A stretch of 26,141 bases of DNA from Isoetes engelmannii (GCA_011763485.2 JAANSK020131123.1:1-26141), one strand, 5' to 3'; positions 9,570 through 18,189 are shown, numbered from the stretch's first letter. Notes: generated from the sequence alone by a model not told the origin. Translations and numbers: made by a program.

Positions 9570-10405
9570 ATGAGTGCTATATCTAAGACTGAGATTGCCC
9601 ATCGAAAATTTAGAGAGGGCAAATATGCTGAAGCCCTTCAGCTTTACACAGATGCCTTGTTAGCTACAGATCTAGCAGCCCATCAGATTGCACTTCACAG
9701 CAACCGTGCAGCTTGCTATCTAAAGCTTCAAAAGTTTAACCAGGTAAGCCCTAAACTATTTTCTTACTATTTGATTAGCATATTTTCTAAAGTAAGTCCA
9801 AATGGATTTTTAGGCAGTTGAAGAATGTTCACATGTACTAGAGTTGGATTCTAAGCACACAGGAGCATTGATGCTGAGAGCACAGACATTAGTTGCCCTA
9901 AAAGATTATCATTCAGCTGTATTTGATGTGAACAGGCTTCTTGAGATTAATCCCGATTCAAATATCTACAGGGCCTTTGAAGCAAGACTGAGAACACAGC
10001 TAGTAAGTACCCTTTAAATTAGAACATTTGAGTTTCTGATTTTGTTTAGGCACTATTATGAATGAAGTTTTTCTTCTGTTTTGTATATTATGACAGTCAT
10101 TAGCCCCAATACCTGAGGCTGAAAATGAATTACACGCGTCCGAAAGTGATACCCCTCCAGATTCCCCATTGAACAGATCATTGAAAACTAGCTCACCAAA
10201 TTCTCCGTTGCCTTCCACCTCAAGTGTACAACAACCTCAGGTTAAAGGTTGGGAAGCCATATCAAAGCCAAAGGGTCATTCAGGAGTTGATTATTCTCGC
10301 TGGAGTGGACTAGGAGATGATGAAAGTGATGAGGAGGATGATGACCAGGATTCTCAACCGCAATACAGATATCGTTTAAGAACAGTTGGACTTAGAGGTG
10401 TCTAG
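9570..10405 (+). CDS. Small plant TPR-domain protein, three exons, 223 aa
   Basis: Exons are 9570-9743, 9814-10002 and 10097-10405. Both introns (70 and 94 bp) are GT-AG and phase 0, and the spliced frame is fully open. Residues 5-108 form three tetratricopeptide repeats: KFREGKYAEALQLYTDAL, then ALHSNRAACYLKLQKFNQAVEEC, then GALMLRAQTLVALKDYHSAV. Residues 122-170 are Ser/Pro-rich and probably disordered. The C-terminus has GWEAISKPKGHSGVDYSRW (172-190), an acidic run near 195-206 and QPQYRYRLRTVGL, a tail I associate with a plant family of small TPR proteins. TPRs bind partner peptides, so a cytosolic scaffold or co-chaperone role is inferred. The Hsp90/Hsp70 carboxylate clamp looks incomplete: Asn45 and Arg80 are present, but the TPR1 Asn is His11 and the TPR3 Lys is replaced (near Gly75). 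The start at 9570 puts TPR1 near the N-terminus. Confidence 0.9.
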
Positions 10406-11660
10406 ACATTCAAGATAGTATGTTATGGAATATGTCCGAATGCTACAAGCTTCTGATTTATTGTTTGATTGCTCACGCGATTCATATTATGGACATCCAA
10501 TATGGCAAACTTGCTAGATATGTACTGAAAATATTGATACTGTTTGACACTGATCAGAGAAACACCTGAGGACGGTTCAAAATGCTGCCTTAGCTACTAC
10601 ACCTATTACTCAAACAAAACTACACTACATGTCCAGAGATTACATTCCTCATGTATTTTCTCCTATAAAAAATATGCTTGTTATAAAAGGGAAGTTACAG
10701 TCTATTTCTTTTTCAGCATGCTTCAGCATGCATGCAAGGGGGAGATAGTGTACCTTTGTTTGATGGAGATTTTAACTATCATAGGCCAGCATATATATCT
10801 TCTTAGGTAAGGCATAATTTAACATGTAATTACAAATGACACTACAAAGTTAATTCAAAGATTGAAGAAGATTTTTAACATCATTCGAGACCAACTTGCC
10901 TATTAGAAAGAAGGTTTCAAGGGAAATATGCTTACAATTTTCATGGCAGTTGTGAATTGATATATTATTATGCATTAGATATTGGAGGGGGGGACCTTTG
11001 GGCTGTCATAGGATATGTCATTCGGGTATGACTGGAATGATATGGGGTCTTATAAGGTGGAATGCATGCGGTGTGTGGAGGGTTATAATATGTGATGTGG
11101 AGGGCACAAGTAGAATGGAGGGTCGAGCTGATGGAGCAAGAGCGGCGAGGATTGAATTGGTTAGTTATTTGGAGGTGATCTTATTTTAAATTGAAAGTTG
11201 TAGTTATGTCGAGATGATCATTCAGTATATTTTTGCACCTATGCATGGATGATTTGAGAATAATTTGAGGAGGCATAGGACAATTGAATCTACTGCTACT
11301 CCCACAGGTGCACATCATCTCAAAATTGAAAATTGAAACATGCAGATGGGCCGTAAAGCACACAAAAACAAAGAAAACATTAAATCTCTTTTATCCAACC
11401 TCCAAATACCATTCTTCATCTCTTGGGTCCATCACTGCAATTCCTTGCTATGGCTATTTGCATACTCAATGTTTTTACCTTGGTTATGGTCTTGCTCTGG
11501 GTCTGAATTCCATGGTTCTTAAGTTTGCCTGATTTTGTATTGTGTTTTCTTTTACCCCCCACCCTTCCCTTTTTATTTTATTTTTTAGTTGCTTTCTTTT
11601 GTTCTTGCATTGGAACTCTGTATATGTTAGGTCTATGACCTTGTGATACGAAAGAAGCTT
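10406..11660. other. TPR 3' UTR and intergenic stretch
   Basis: The first few hundred bases after the TPR stop are probably 3' UTR, but no clear AATAAA was found; ATAAAA-like elements occur near 10664. A G-rich patch (GGAGGGGGGGACC) lies near 10984. AGCATGCTTCAGCATGCATGC near 10716 is a small RY-like palindromic cluster. Short ORFs at 10998-11717 have no recognisable motif. Confidence 0.4.
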
Positions 11661-11667
11661 TAAACGC

Positions 11668-11906
11668 GAGAAGTGGATTGATAAGATTGTTAATAGTGAA
11701 GTACATACATGCAACATGTTTATATATCGAAATAGAATTGAAATCCATGAAAACTGATGTGAGGACGATTATAAAAATAATAATAGACAAGTTACATATA
11801 AGAAAATCAAAACAAGGTATGAAGGCATAAACAAGACCAAATGAGGGTACCAAGATCAAAAGAAACTTGAAGGTAAACAAAAAAACTTACCCTTCTTATA
11901 TTATAT
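11668..11906. repeat. Direct repeat copy A (~240 bp)
   Basis: This copy matches 13263-13499 in the same orientation at very roughly 88-90% identity by eye. Shared blocks include GATTGTTAATAGTGAAGTAC, ATACATGCAACATG, AATAATAGACAAGTT, ACAAGACCAAATGAGGGTACC and CTTCTTATATTAT. On the minus strand both copies open with an MFTFKFLL-type frame, but substitutions are not obviously coding-biased. It could be one arm of a composite or LTR-like element or of a segmental duplication. Confidence 0.85.
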
Positions 11907-12283
11907 TATTTACATGGAAAGTTTTCTTGGCAGGCAGTCTGCTCCCATATGCAATCACGTGATGACACGTGTCCCACTTTCTAAACCTGAAAGTGCACTA
12001 AAGTTGCAGTGCACCAAATTTTTTGTCTACACTCTAGGATTTCCCTAATGCACTCTAGAATGCATTCCAGAATGCAGACCAAAATTAATTCACAAGTTTA
12101 ACTACCAGAATCAAATCACTTCAAATTCACAAGTTTGACTACAATAATCACAGTCCAAATTCATAAGATCGAAATCATAGAACTTGAAATTCATAACAAC
12201 AGATTACAGTTCATAGAGGATAATGGTTTAACACTTTAAATTTATATCAAAAGATTAGAGTTGGAGAATGATCTCCAGCCACA

Positions 12284-12453
12284 CAGAATGATCTCCTTTC
12301 CAGACTCACCTGCAAGCAATGCAGGCATTTTCTCACATCATTGATGTACTCCTTCATCTCAAATCACTCAGAATGATTTCCTTTCCAGACTCACATGCAA
12401 ACAATGCAGGCATTTTTTCACATCATTGATGTACTCCTTCATCTCATCTTCCC
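12284..12453. repeat. 85-bp tandem duplication
   Basis: Units at about 12284-12368 and 12369-12453 are offset by 85 bp at both ends. Both run from CAGAATGAT(C/T)TCCTTTCCAGACTCAC through GCAATGCAGGCATTTT(C/T)TCACATC to ATTGATGTACTCCTTCATCTC. Only a few substitutions separate them. Eighty-five is not a multiple of three, so the duplication puts the minus-strand peptide CLHCLHVSLERKSF in a shifted frame after the join and stops it. Confidence 0.85.
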
Positions 12454-12697
12454 CAAACTCTTTAGAAAGCAGAGCCTTAAAGTTATCGTCATGTGGTTCG
12501 TCATGTTGATCCATAAACAAATCCTCAACTCCTATTTCCTGGCTAATGTTTAACAGAAAGGGAGATTTCTGAGTCAGAACACCTTCTTGAGCTTTACACT
12601 GTAATTCAGCCATAGCAGACTGACAGAAGAAAGAAACTTCCAAAAGTATAAGGCTATAGGACAAAAGGAAAGAAACAACCATTAAATCTTGAGCCAT
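12368..12697 (-). CDS. Hypothetical 109-aa ORF, possibly an exon remnant
   Basis: The frame starts at an ATG at 12697 (MAQDLMVVSFLLSYSLILLEV...), with a hydrophobic N-terminal segment, and ends in an acidic and Cys-containing part: EFGEDEMKEYINDVKKCLHCLHVSLE. The C-terminal part is repeated just downstream by the 85-bp duplication. I do not recognise it with confidence. The EYINDVKKCLHCLH pattern faintly recalls a Cys-containing segment of large plant TPR/calcineurin-binding-like proteins, but this is a weak memory-based resemblance. It could equally be a transposon-captured fragment. No splice pattern was established. Confidence 0.25.
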   Translation of the reverse strand: MAQDLMVVSFLLSYSLILLEVSFFCQSAMAELQCKAQEGVLTQKSPFLLNISQEIGVEDLFMDQHDEPHDDNFKALLSKEFGEDEMKEYINDVKKCLHCLHVSLERKSF

Positions 12698-13152
12698 TCC
12701 AACCTTTTCAGCTTAAAGACGGTTCAAGAACCTGAAAAACAGTAAAAAAGGACAGTTAGATCGGAAGAAAAGATAAGAGAAAAACAAAGAACACAAGGCA
12801 TTTACCTAATATGCAGAAATCTGTCGTCCAAATGCAAGAAATCCACAAGTCGCCTTCAAATCGGTAAAATACATCAACATTTTTTTTTTTGACTAAGCTG
12901 CAAAGAACAATTAGAAGCAAAAAACTAACACAAAGTTCTGCACAGAACCATCTTCAAGCCACTAAGATTACTCCGCAACCGTCTTTAAGCATCCCCGCCA
13001 AGCAGCGCCTTCAAGCAGACCGCAGGAGAGGAGAAAATGCAAGCGCCATAGCCGGAGATGACCGAAGACACAGGAAAAGAGAAAGCGAAAATGGCTCCAA
13101 AACCTTTTATGTCATGACATGGCAGCAGACGTGGCAGAATGCCAGCTAAGGA

Positions 13153-13187
13153 AAGCGGGCCGACGCACGAAGCGCTGAGGCCCGCTT
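13153..13187. repeat. Perfect 9-bp inverted repeat, GC-rich hairpin
   Basis: AAGCGGGCC (13153-13161) and GGCCCGCTT (13179-13187) are perfect inverted arms around a 17-nt loop that itself contains AGCGCT. The hairpin lies immediately before a short extra copy of AGTGAAGTACATACATGCAA at 13191-13210, exactly 100 bp before the same phrase in repeat copy B. Confidence 0.8.
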
Positions 13188-13190
13188 GAC

Positions 13191-13499
13191 AGTGAAGTAC
13201 ATACATGCAACATATCCTTTGAGAAAAACGACCAGTGAAGGTAACTGCATCCCATATCTTTTGAGAAAGTGGGTTGATAAGATTGTTAATAGTGAAGTAC
13301 ATACATGCAACATGTTTTATATATCAAAATAGAATTAAAATCCGTGAAAGCTGGTGTGGCGATGATTATAAAAGTAATAATAGACAAGTTGCTTAAACGA
13401 AAATCAAAACAAGGCATGAAGGCATTAACAAGACCAAATGAGGGTACCGAGACCAAAAGAAACTTGAATGTAAACAAAAACTTATCCTTCTTATATTAT
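13191..13499. repeat. Direct repeat copy B (~240 bp) with a partial extra copy
   Basis: 13263-13499 matches 11668-11906 in direct orientation. A third partial copy of the internal phrase AGTGAAGTACATACATGCAA starts at 13191, exactly 100 bp before its counterpart at 13291. CATATC(C/T)TTTGAGAAA also occurs twice within this interval. The pattern implies a local duplication on top of the larger one. The two ~240-bp repeats flank about 1.36 kb that contains the 85-bp duplication and the ORF at 12368-12697. Confidence 0.8.
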
Positions 13500-13904
13500 C
13501 TACACATAGCCGATTTAAAGATTGAAAGGCCAATTTGAAGATTGAAAGGCCAGCGATCTAGCATAATTGTTGCACTTTTGCGGTATCCCACCAATTTCTA
13601 TCACAGTCACACTTCTCCTACTTTTACACAGTTCTTTTCGACCCATGCTTGCAAAGTTAAGTTTGAGAAAAAACTTTCTACGTTGAAAAGTTGGTATCTT
13701 TAAGGTCGAAATAAAGATATAATGCCATGAGACAAAATGCTACAAAGATGGTATTGGAGGTATGCATCATGCTGTTATAAAGCTAAATTTAACATGGGTT
13801 GCAACCGAGAGGGTTTTGTTTTGTTAATGATCTAGGCCTGAGAATGAAATGCTCAATAGATCTCCGTGAGATCCTCGGAAAGCTCTTAGAACAATGCTTT
13901 TTTT
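13500..13904. other. Intergenic stretch, nothing identified
   Basis: No gene is supported. GATTGAAAGGCCA(A/G) occurs twice near 13519-13555. Some words near 13551-13660 loosely recall 5S rRNA (GCGATC, ATCCCAYCA, AAGTTAAG), but the order and spacing are wrong. Confidence 0.4.
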
Positions 13905-14430
13905 TTTCTTCTTAAAGGATGTATACTTTATTTAATAAGAAGTGCAAGTACAAGTTAAGATGCAAAGACAGGAATAAAATCTCAGAGGATCATCAAGACC
14001 CAATGAAGCAACTCGCCTATGCATAAGAGCACACACCCAAATACACCTTAAAGATCAAGCGCGTCTTACGACGGATAAGTGAAGAACACTAATTATATTA
14101 GTATTAAGCCTTAGCGCTTGATCGCGTTAAAGAACATGGTCATTTGCCACATTTGGACCGTTGAAGACAATCAATTCTCCTTTTTCACATAATCCAAAGC
14201 AATTAGCCTGATGCTAGATGGAAACTCTAGCTTTATAATTTCGTCCATGTACTGGGGTAAATTGCCAAAAGCATTTGTTGACTTGTTAATGAGACCTGAA
14301 AAAGGAAGAACAATCTCATGCAGATACATAGGAAGAAGCAATGCTCAATGGACTCAGTTCATCACTTGCATAATGGACAATGTTGCCACGCATTCCACAA
14401 GCAACAAATGTAATGCACATCGAATAAAAA
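13905..14430 (-). mobile_element. 5'-truncated LINE (family A), second copy, antisense
   Basis: On the minus strand this copy ends with TTAAATAAAG and an A-tail (the T-run near 13898-13909). Its last ~250 bp match the LINE tail at 6625-6909, including TGTGGCA(A/G)AT, CATGTTCT, GTGTGTGCTCTTATGC versus GTGCGCTTTTATGC, and GAGATTTTATTCCTGTCTTTGCA. This copy extends further 5', where the minus strand near 14340-14400 reads WNAWQHCPLCK, two stops, then TESIEHCFFLC. That is the CPxC...ES.EH.FF.C zinc-binding motif found C-terminal to plant LINE reverse transcriptases (zf-RVT type). RT itself is absent. Confidence 0.8.
14053..14122. repeat. 10-bp perfect inverted repeat in LINE 3' region
   Basis: GATCAAGCGC (14053-14062) and GCGCTTGATC (14113-14122) are perfect inverted arms separated by 50 nt, with the smaller palindrome CTAATTATATTAG inside. 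The arms are not conserved in the sister copy at 6.6-6.9 kb, so they are probably copy-specific rather than a functional 3' UTR structure. Confidence 0.7.
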
Positions 14431-14565
14431 GGATATAAAGTGAAATGATCTTGATATTTAACCAAACTGAATAGAATCTTCTATCTATCTAGTAAAGCAA
14501 TGATCATCAACAACTAGCATATAAAACTTAATATTTTTGGTAACAATATCTAGCTTTGCTATTTA

Positions 14566-14673
14566 TCATAAATAAGAACAATAACATATATGACGAGTTT
14601 GTGGTAAGTCGTCAAACAGACTGTAAATATCTGCAGGCAGATCTCTTGCAATGAACTCAATGATCTTTGTCTC
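14566..14673 (-). pseudogene. Exon-like fragment of an unidentified gene
   Basis: On the minus strand a good 3' splice site (T-rich tract, then TTTTTGTGCAG) is followed at 14673 by GAG ACA AAG ATC ATT and a peptide of about 35 residues: ETKIIEFIARDLPADIYSLF, then DDLPQTRHICYCSYL and a stop at 14566-14568. The codon pattern and lack of stops look like real coding sequence. I do not recognise the protein. No upstream exon was found in the window before the 15.1-kb duplication, and a family A LINE lies just downstream on the same strand, so it may be an orphan exon cut off by rearrangement. Confidence 0.35.
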
Positions 14674-14679
14674 CTGCAC

Positions 14680-15122
14680 AAAAATAGATAACTATATCAT
14701 TGATGTGTCATGTTGTGCTTCCTCAATATCATGGTCGGCACGCTATGTGAGGTGACACATCCTGTAGGTCGTTAGGGACTCCTTGCTGTTTGAGCTAGAG
14801 CATGCCGATCACCACTAGTTATGCACCTCTTTTCTACATTATAGATGTTTCAACTTGTTGCTGATGATGGCGCCGTTGTTGTAAAATATGAATAAAAGGA
14901 AAAACTTCTAAAACATGATTGATCCAAATAGCATCGATTTGTGGTTTACACAATGGGTATACTGTGTACATCTTCATGAATGGACATACGACACAACATT
15001 ATATCCTTTTGGCATGGAATGATGATGTATACAACCATATGATTTGTGTTTGTTAAGGAAGATTACAAACAGAATTTTTACTATTAATCACCCCTTAATC
15101 TTGATGAACAAAAAAACTTGCA
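14680..15122. other. Intergenic stretch, nothing identified
   Basis: AT-rich sequence with no ORF, RNA or repeat that I can support. It lies between the exon-like fragment and the 133-bp tandem duplication. Confidence 0.4.
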
Positions 15123-15392
15123 AAATAGTCTTCAACTTGAGACTTCATGGCTTCATCATAAGTAAAGACTTGATTTATATACTTGCAGCTGGATCAACAT
15201 AGAAAATACCACCAGTAAATACTCGTCTTAAAAGAGGCCCCGAGACTCGGTACCCAAATAGTCTTCAACTTGAGAGTTCATGGCTTCATCATAAGTAAAG
15301 ACTTGATTTATATACTTGCAGCTAAACCAAAATAGAAAATACCACCAGTAAATACTCGTCTTAAAAGAGACCCCGAGACTCGGTACCCAAAT
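15123..15392. repeat. 133-bp near-perfect tandem duplication
   Basis: Units are 15123-15255 and 15256-15388, followed by the first bases of a third unit (AAAT). Each starts AAATAGTCTTCAACTTGAGA and ends GAGACTCGGTACCC. I see about half a dozen differences in total, clustered at GGATCAAC versus AAACCAAA, plus single changes. The high identity suggests a recent event or ongoing slippage. No coding function is visible. Confidence 0.92.
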
Positions 15393-15724
15393 CCCTCTTT
15401 AAATAATATCGAAGTAGTGCATTAGAGCATGGCATTGTCGTACTAGGAAGATAAGATGGTCTAACCCTCTTTCTCTCTCTAGCTTATGTGTGTTCCCTCT
15501 AGGAATTGCAGGGATCAGGCACACATCCTTTTACTCCACGTGTCCCACCCCACGGGTATGGGCTTGGGTTGTGTATTTCAGTTCCAAGGTCAAAAAGAGG
15601 GAGAAATAAGGGAAGGCCATAATTAATTGCCTCTTAAGGAATCTGCGGTATTCAAAGATGGCCTGAGGGGCGCTCTACAGGGTCAATGACGCGGCGGAGT
15701 TGGCGCTTCAACTCGCGACTCTTG

Positions 15725-16780
15725 TCAACAAACCAGCGATTCCAGGGGAATGTGGAGGTCCTGACTTGCATGTGCGGGTCCTCTTCTGAAGCCTGTGTCC
15801 TTGGCCATCGTGAGGACCTGGGTCAAGTGGGTGGCCTGCTGCTGTAATGTGGGAAGTTGCAGTATCTCCGTCAGGCCCTGCTCGACTGACCGAGCGCAAT
15901 TTTTTGCTCGGTCATAATTCAAGCACAGCTGGGGTATCCGGGGCATTGATCGCACAGTCGTGTGGGCTACCTGCAAAGCCACGCTGAGGAGAAGGGGCTG
16001 GTCGTCGGATTCCATTTCCTCATCTCTGGATGTTGTACCGACGTCGAGCTGCGCGAGGAAGTGTAAGTGCCGCTCTTCCATGAGTACATAGTCGACCACA
16101 CTTTGACCATCCCCCTGGTTCTCCTACCTGCAAGTGTATCGGCCGGAGGTTGGCCACTGTGCCAGCCCATTGCAGATCAACAGGTCAAAAATGCTGCAGA
16201 GCAAGAGCAGCTTCCTTCCATACAGCGTGACATGCACGTGCTTCGACACCCTGGGAAAGTCTGCCTCTGCCGGGTTTAGCTGCAATGCATCTTCGGCAAG
16301 CGGGTCAAACCTTATTGCCTGATCCGTCCCTGTATGGGCATTAAAATCTCCAACCAGTATGACCTTCCCCAGCCGTTGATATTGTTGTATGTCGTCGTAT
16401 AGATCGACGTACGGCTCCGTCCTATCTACATCCTAATGAGTCACATAGAAGTTACTTCCGGTATGCGGGAAATAGCAGGCCGCCATAAAGAGAGGGGAGT
16501 CATCACAAGGTTGTATGCGCACCCACAGGTACCATTTGTGTCGGTCCGTGCTGCAAAGGGAAAAGGATTGTGCCAATGTGGTACGATAGTAGCATGCAAC
16601 GCCGCCATGTCCCCGCTTCCCTGTACACTCGTTGAAGACGGAGACAGATGTATATTCCGACAGGGTCGGCAGTCTACGGCCAGCATGCTCCCATGTCTCT
16701 ATCAGGAAGATGATGTCCACATCCTGAGCAATAGAGTTCAAGCTGTCGCCTTTCTGCCAGGTAAAGCTCCGACAGTTCTA
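15725..16780 (-). pseudogene. LINE APE-type endonuclease domain, inactivated
   Basis: In order on the minus strand: NCRSFTWQKGDSLNSIAQDV, DIIFLIETWE (catalytic Glu region), GGVACYYR, a stop near 16433, KVILVGDFNAHTG (Asp/Asn catalytic motif, near 16330-16360), GRYTC, a stop, SVVDYVLM, and SDDQPLLLSV near 15990-16010. In active EEP nucleases the last motif is SDHxP(L/I), with a catalytic His; here Asp replaces it. The domain nicks target DNA for target-primed reverse transcription in living elements. The stops and the lost His show this copy cannot. A plus-strand ORF at 16436-16822 is its antisense shadow. Confidence 0.85.
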
Positions 16781-17260
16781 GAACATCATCTTGAGGCACA
16801 CTCCTTATTTTTTCGTCCCTAGAGTTTGTTGGGGGGGCAGATGAAGTGGTTGGGGTGGCCTGTGCTACTTGAGCCACGGCTGTGCCACGTGCCACAGTGG
16901 TGTTTGTAGCCATTGGTGTCCCTGCCGCTTCCCTTCTACCCCCGGTATCGCGGATGCGATGCAGTTCTCGCCTACGGAGCTCCTGTTGTGTGGGGGTGAG
17001 ATCCTGACTGATGTAAATGGGGGTGTCTTTGAGTTTTAGGCTCTGCATCAATATTGCGTCCCGGACCTTCACGTCAACGACTGTGAATGTGACTACTCGT
17101 GGCTGGTCCGGACGGTGCATTCTATATGGGCTTGCCCGAGCGATGTGCACGGTGGTCGAGAACTACATCCGGCTAAGGATCTAAGTACGTAGGTGCTCTT
17201 GCAAATCTTCGCCGGCTAACTCCGAGAGCCCATGCACCATCACATTGTGTTGTCGCCGTC
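16674..17260 (-). pseudogene. LINE ORF1-like domain
   Basis: The minus strand reads DNTMVHGLSELAGEDLQEHL, two stops further on, then HIARASPYRMHRPDQPRVVT, a VDVKVRDAILMQSLKLKDTP segment and IYISQDLTPTQQELRRREL. This fits LINE ORF1 RRM plus C-terminal domains (nucleic-acid chaperones): a GLxE entry, an R.G......P+.+.V.F......+..+L......LK.T.+YIS+DLTP.Q...R strand-turn pattern. A Thr/Ala/Ser-rich tail follows to a stop at 16674. Its last ~70 bases overlap the start of the endonuclease in another frame (NCRSFTWQKGDSLNSIAQDV). In the ancestor ORF1 and ORF2 therefore either overlapped or were fused and later frameshifted. Confidence 0.65.
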
Positions 17261-17480
17261 TACGCTCTTTAAACCTCGTATCTTCCCAGGCTGTGTCTCT
17301 CGTAGCATCCCTTGCGTCTCGGGCTGGCTGGGGCCTCGAGCTAAGAACCCCAGAGAGGTAAGACCACGGTTCGAACCCCTGGCAGTTGTTGCAAATTCTA
17401 GACTTATAATTTTCGATCCATATTCATATAAACCATCAAAATACAGAGAACAATTTACTAACAATTTACTGCCGCCCATG
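17261..17480. other. Sequence 5' of LINE family B with a pol III B-box-like motif
   Basis: ACGGTTCGAACCCCTGG at about 17363-17379 contains GGTTCGAACCC, a match to the tRNA/SINE B box (palindromic core, so either strand). About 50 nt upstream on the plus strand CTGGCTGGGGCC is only a poor A box. No cloverleaf with a paired acceptor stem could be drawn, so this is not called a tRNA. It could be a tRNA-derived SINE scrap or chance. Confidence 0.25.
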
Positions 17481-17990
17481 AATAACGATCCTATCTACTA
17501 GACTACTATTTACAATTACAACACGTAAGTATGCCAGCTACCAAATAGCCTGCACATGACTCTAGCCTCCACGTGTTAGTGACGTACATAAGCATGTAGA
17601 ATACCATACACCTATCTCACCCGCACTCACAAAATTCTTTTAAGACAAGTCTAAGCTTATCTCATATTCTAGAAGAGCAATTACCAAGTAGGAAGCTATG
17701 ATGCCACTGAGAAAACGAAAGCAAAGAGTAACATGGCATAATGCCACTAAGAAAAGAAAGGCAATCCACCTCTGCTTGCGGCTTGTTCATGTGCAGTAAG
17801 CTAGCTGGCAATTTCTAGTATATTTCTTGACTCTTATTGTCAATAATTGAACATATATTGATAAGTTAATTGAACAATCTCCTCAATATGTACTCAATAA
17901 GAACGTGAGACAATTGTAACATGAACATGAAAATCAGGAGTAAAGAAAGCTTTAACTTAAAATGGCACCATAGACATGCTTAGAATTGCC
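17481..17990. other. Intergenic stretch, nothing identified
   Basis: AT-rich. The phrase ATGCCACT(G/A)AGAAAA is repeated near 17700 and 17742. No gene or RNA is supported. Confidence 0.4.
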
Positions 17991-18021
17991 TATTTCAGTA
18001 ATTATACAATGATGTCCAGAC

Positions 18022-18067
18022 CTGCTCCACAACACTGCTGGTGTCTGCTCCACAACACTGCTTGTGT
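18022..18067. repeat. 23-bp tandem duplication
   Basis: CTGCTCCACAACACTGCTGG plus TGT (18022-18044) is repeated at 18045-18067 with one change (G to T). It lies at the end of a minus-strand open frame. Because 23 is not a multiple of three, it changes the frame of anything translated through it. Confidence 0.9.
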
Positions 18068-18189
18068 CTGGTATTACTTAAATCTTCTTTCTTTACAAAT
18101 TGCTCTATCCAATCTGCATTCTTCTTCCCTGGAATGCTTTGGAAGTGAGGACTTTTGACTAAGATCTCATGACACTTCAATTGAGTCAT
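18022..18189 (-). other. Possible further exon or exon remnant
   Basis: A minus-strand frame runs from MTQLKCHEILVKSPHF through KNADWIEQFVKKEDLSNTRH to a GAGCAG followed by GTCTGG, a possible donor. It lies about 195 bp downstream of the small two-exon gene on the same strand. It could be an extra 3' exon of that gene, but the exon 2 frame above already ends at a stop, so the link is not established. The 23-bp duplication sits at its 3' end. No domain was recognised. Confidence 0.25.

Larger units (their letters stand above)
15640..17260 (-). mobile_element. LINE (family B) fragment: ORF1-like region plus APE-type endonuclease
   Basis: The minus strand encodes, in order, an ORF1-like region (17260-16674) and an exonuclease-endonuclease-phosphatase domain (about 16770-15725). 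A basic stretch follows (RELKRQLRRVIDPVER near 15700, then EYRRFLKRQ in a shifted frame) of the type seen between endonuclease and reverse transcriptase. RT is not present, because the similarity ends near 15640-15600. The segment is visibly GC-richer than its neighbours. Stops near 17150 and 16433, at least one more near 16130, and frame changes show it is dead. The ORF1/EEP arrangement differs from the LINE tails of family A. Confidence 0.8.

Noticed and set aside
13551-13660. Possible 5S rRNA or 5S-bearing retroelement (Cassandra-like)
   Set aside because: Only scattered words resemble 5S rRNA, with wrong order and spacing.
15123-15392. CRISPR-like or satellite array
   Set aside because: Only two long units without spacers; this is a simple tandem duplication in a plant genome.
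16067-16822. Plus-strand ORFs of 62-128 codons
   Set aside because: They are antisense shadows of the LINE endonuclease frames.
17363-17379. Possible tRNA from the GGTTCGAACCC motif
   Set aside because: No proper A box and no acceptor or anticodon stem pairing at the right spacing.
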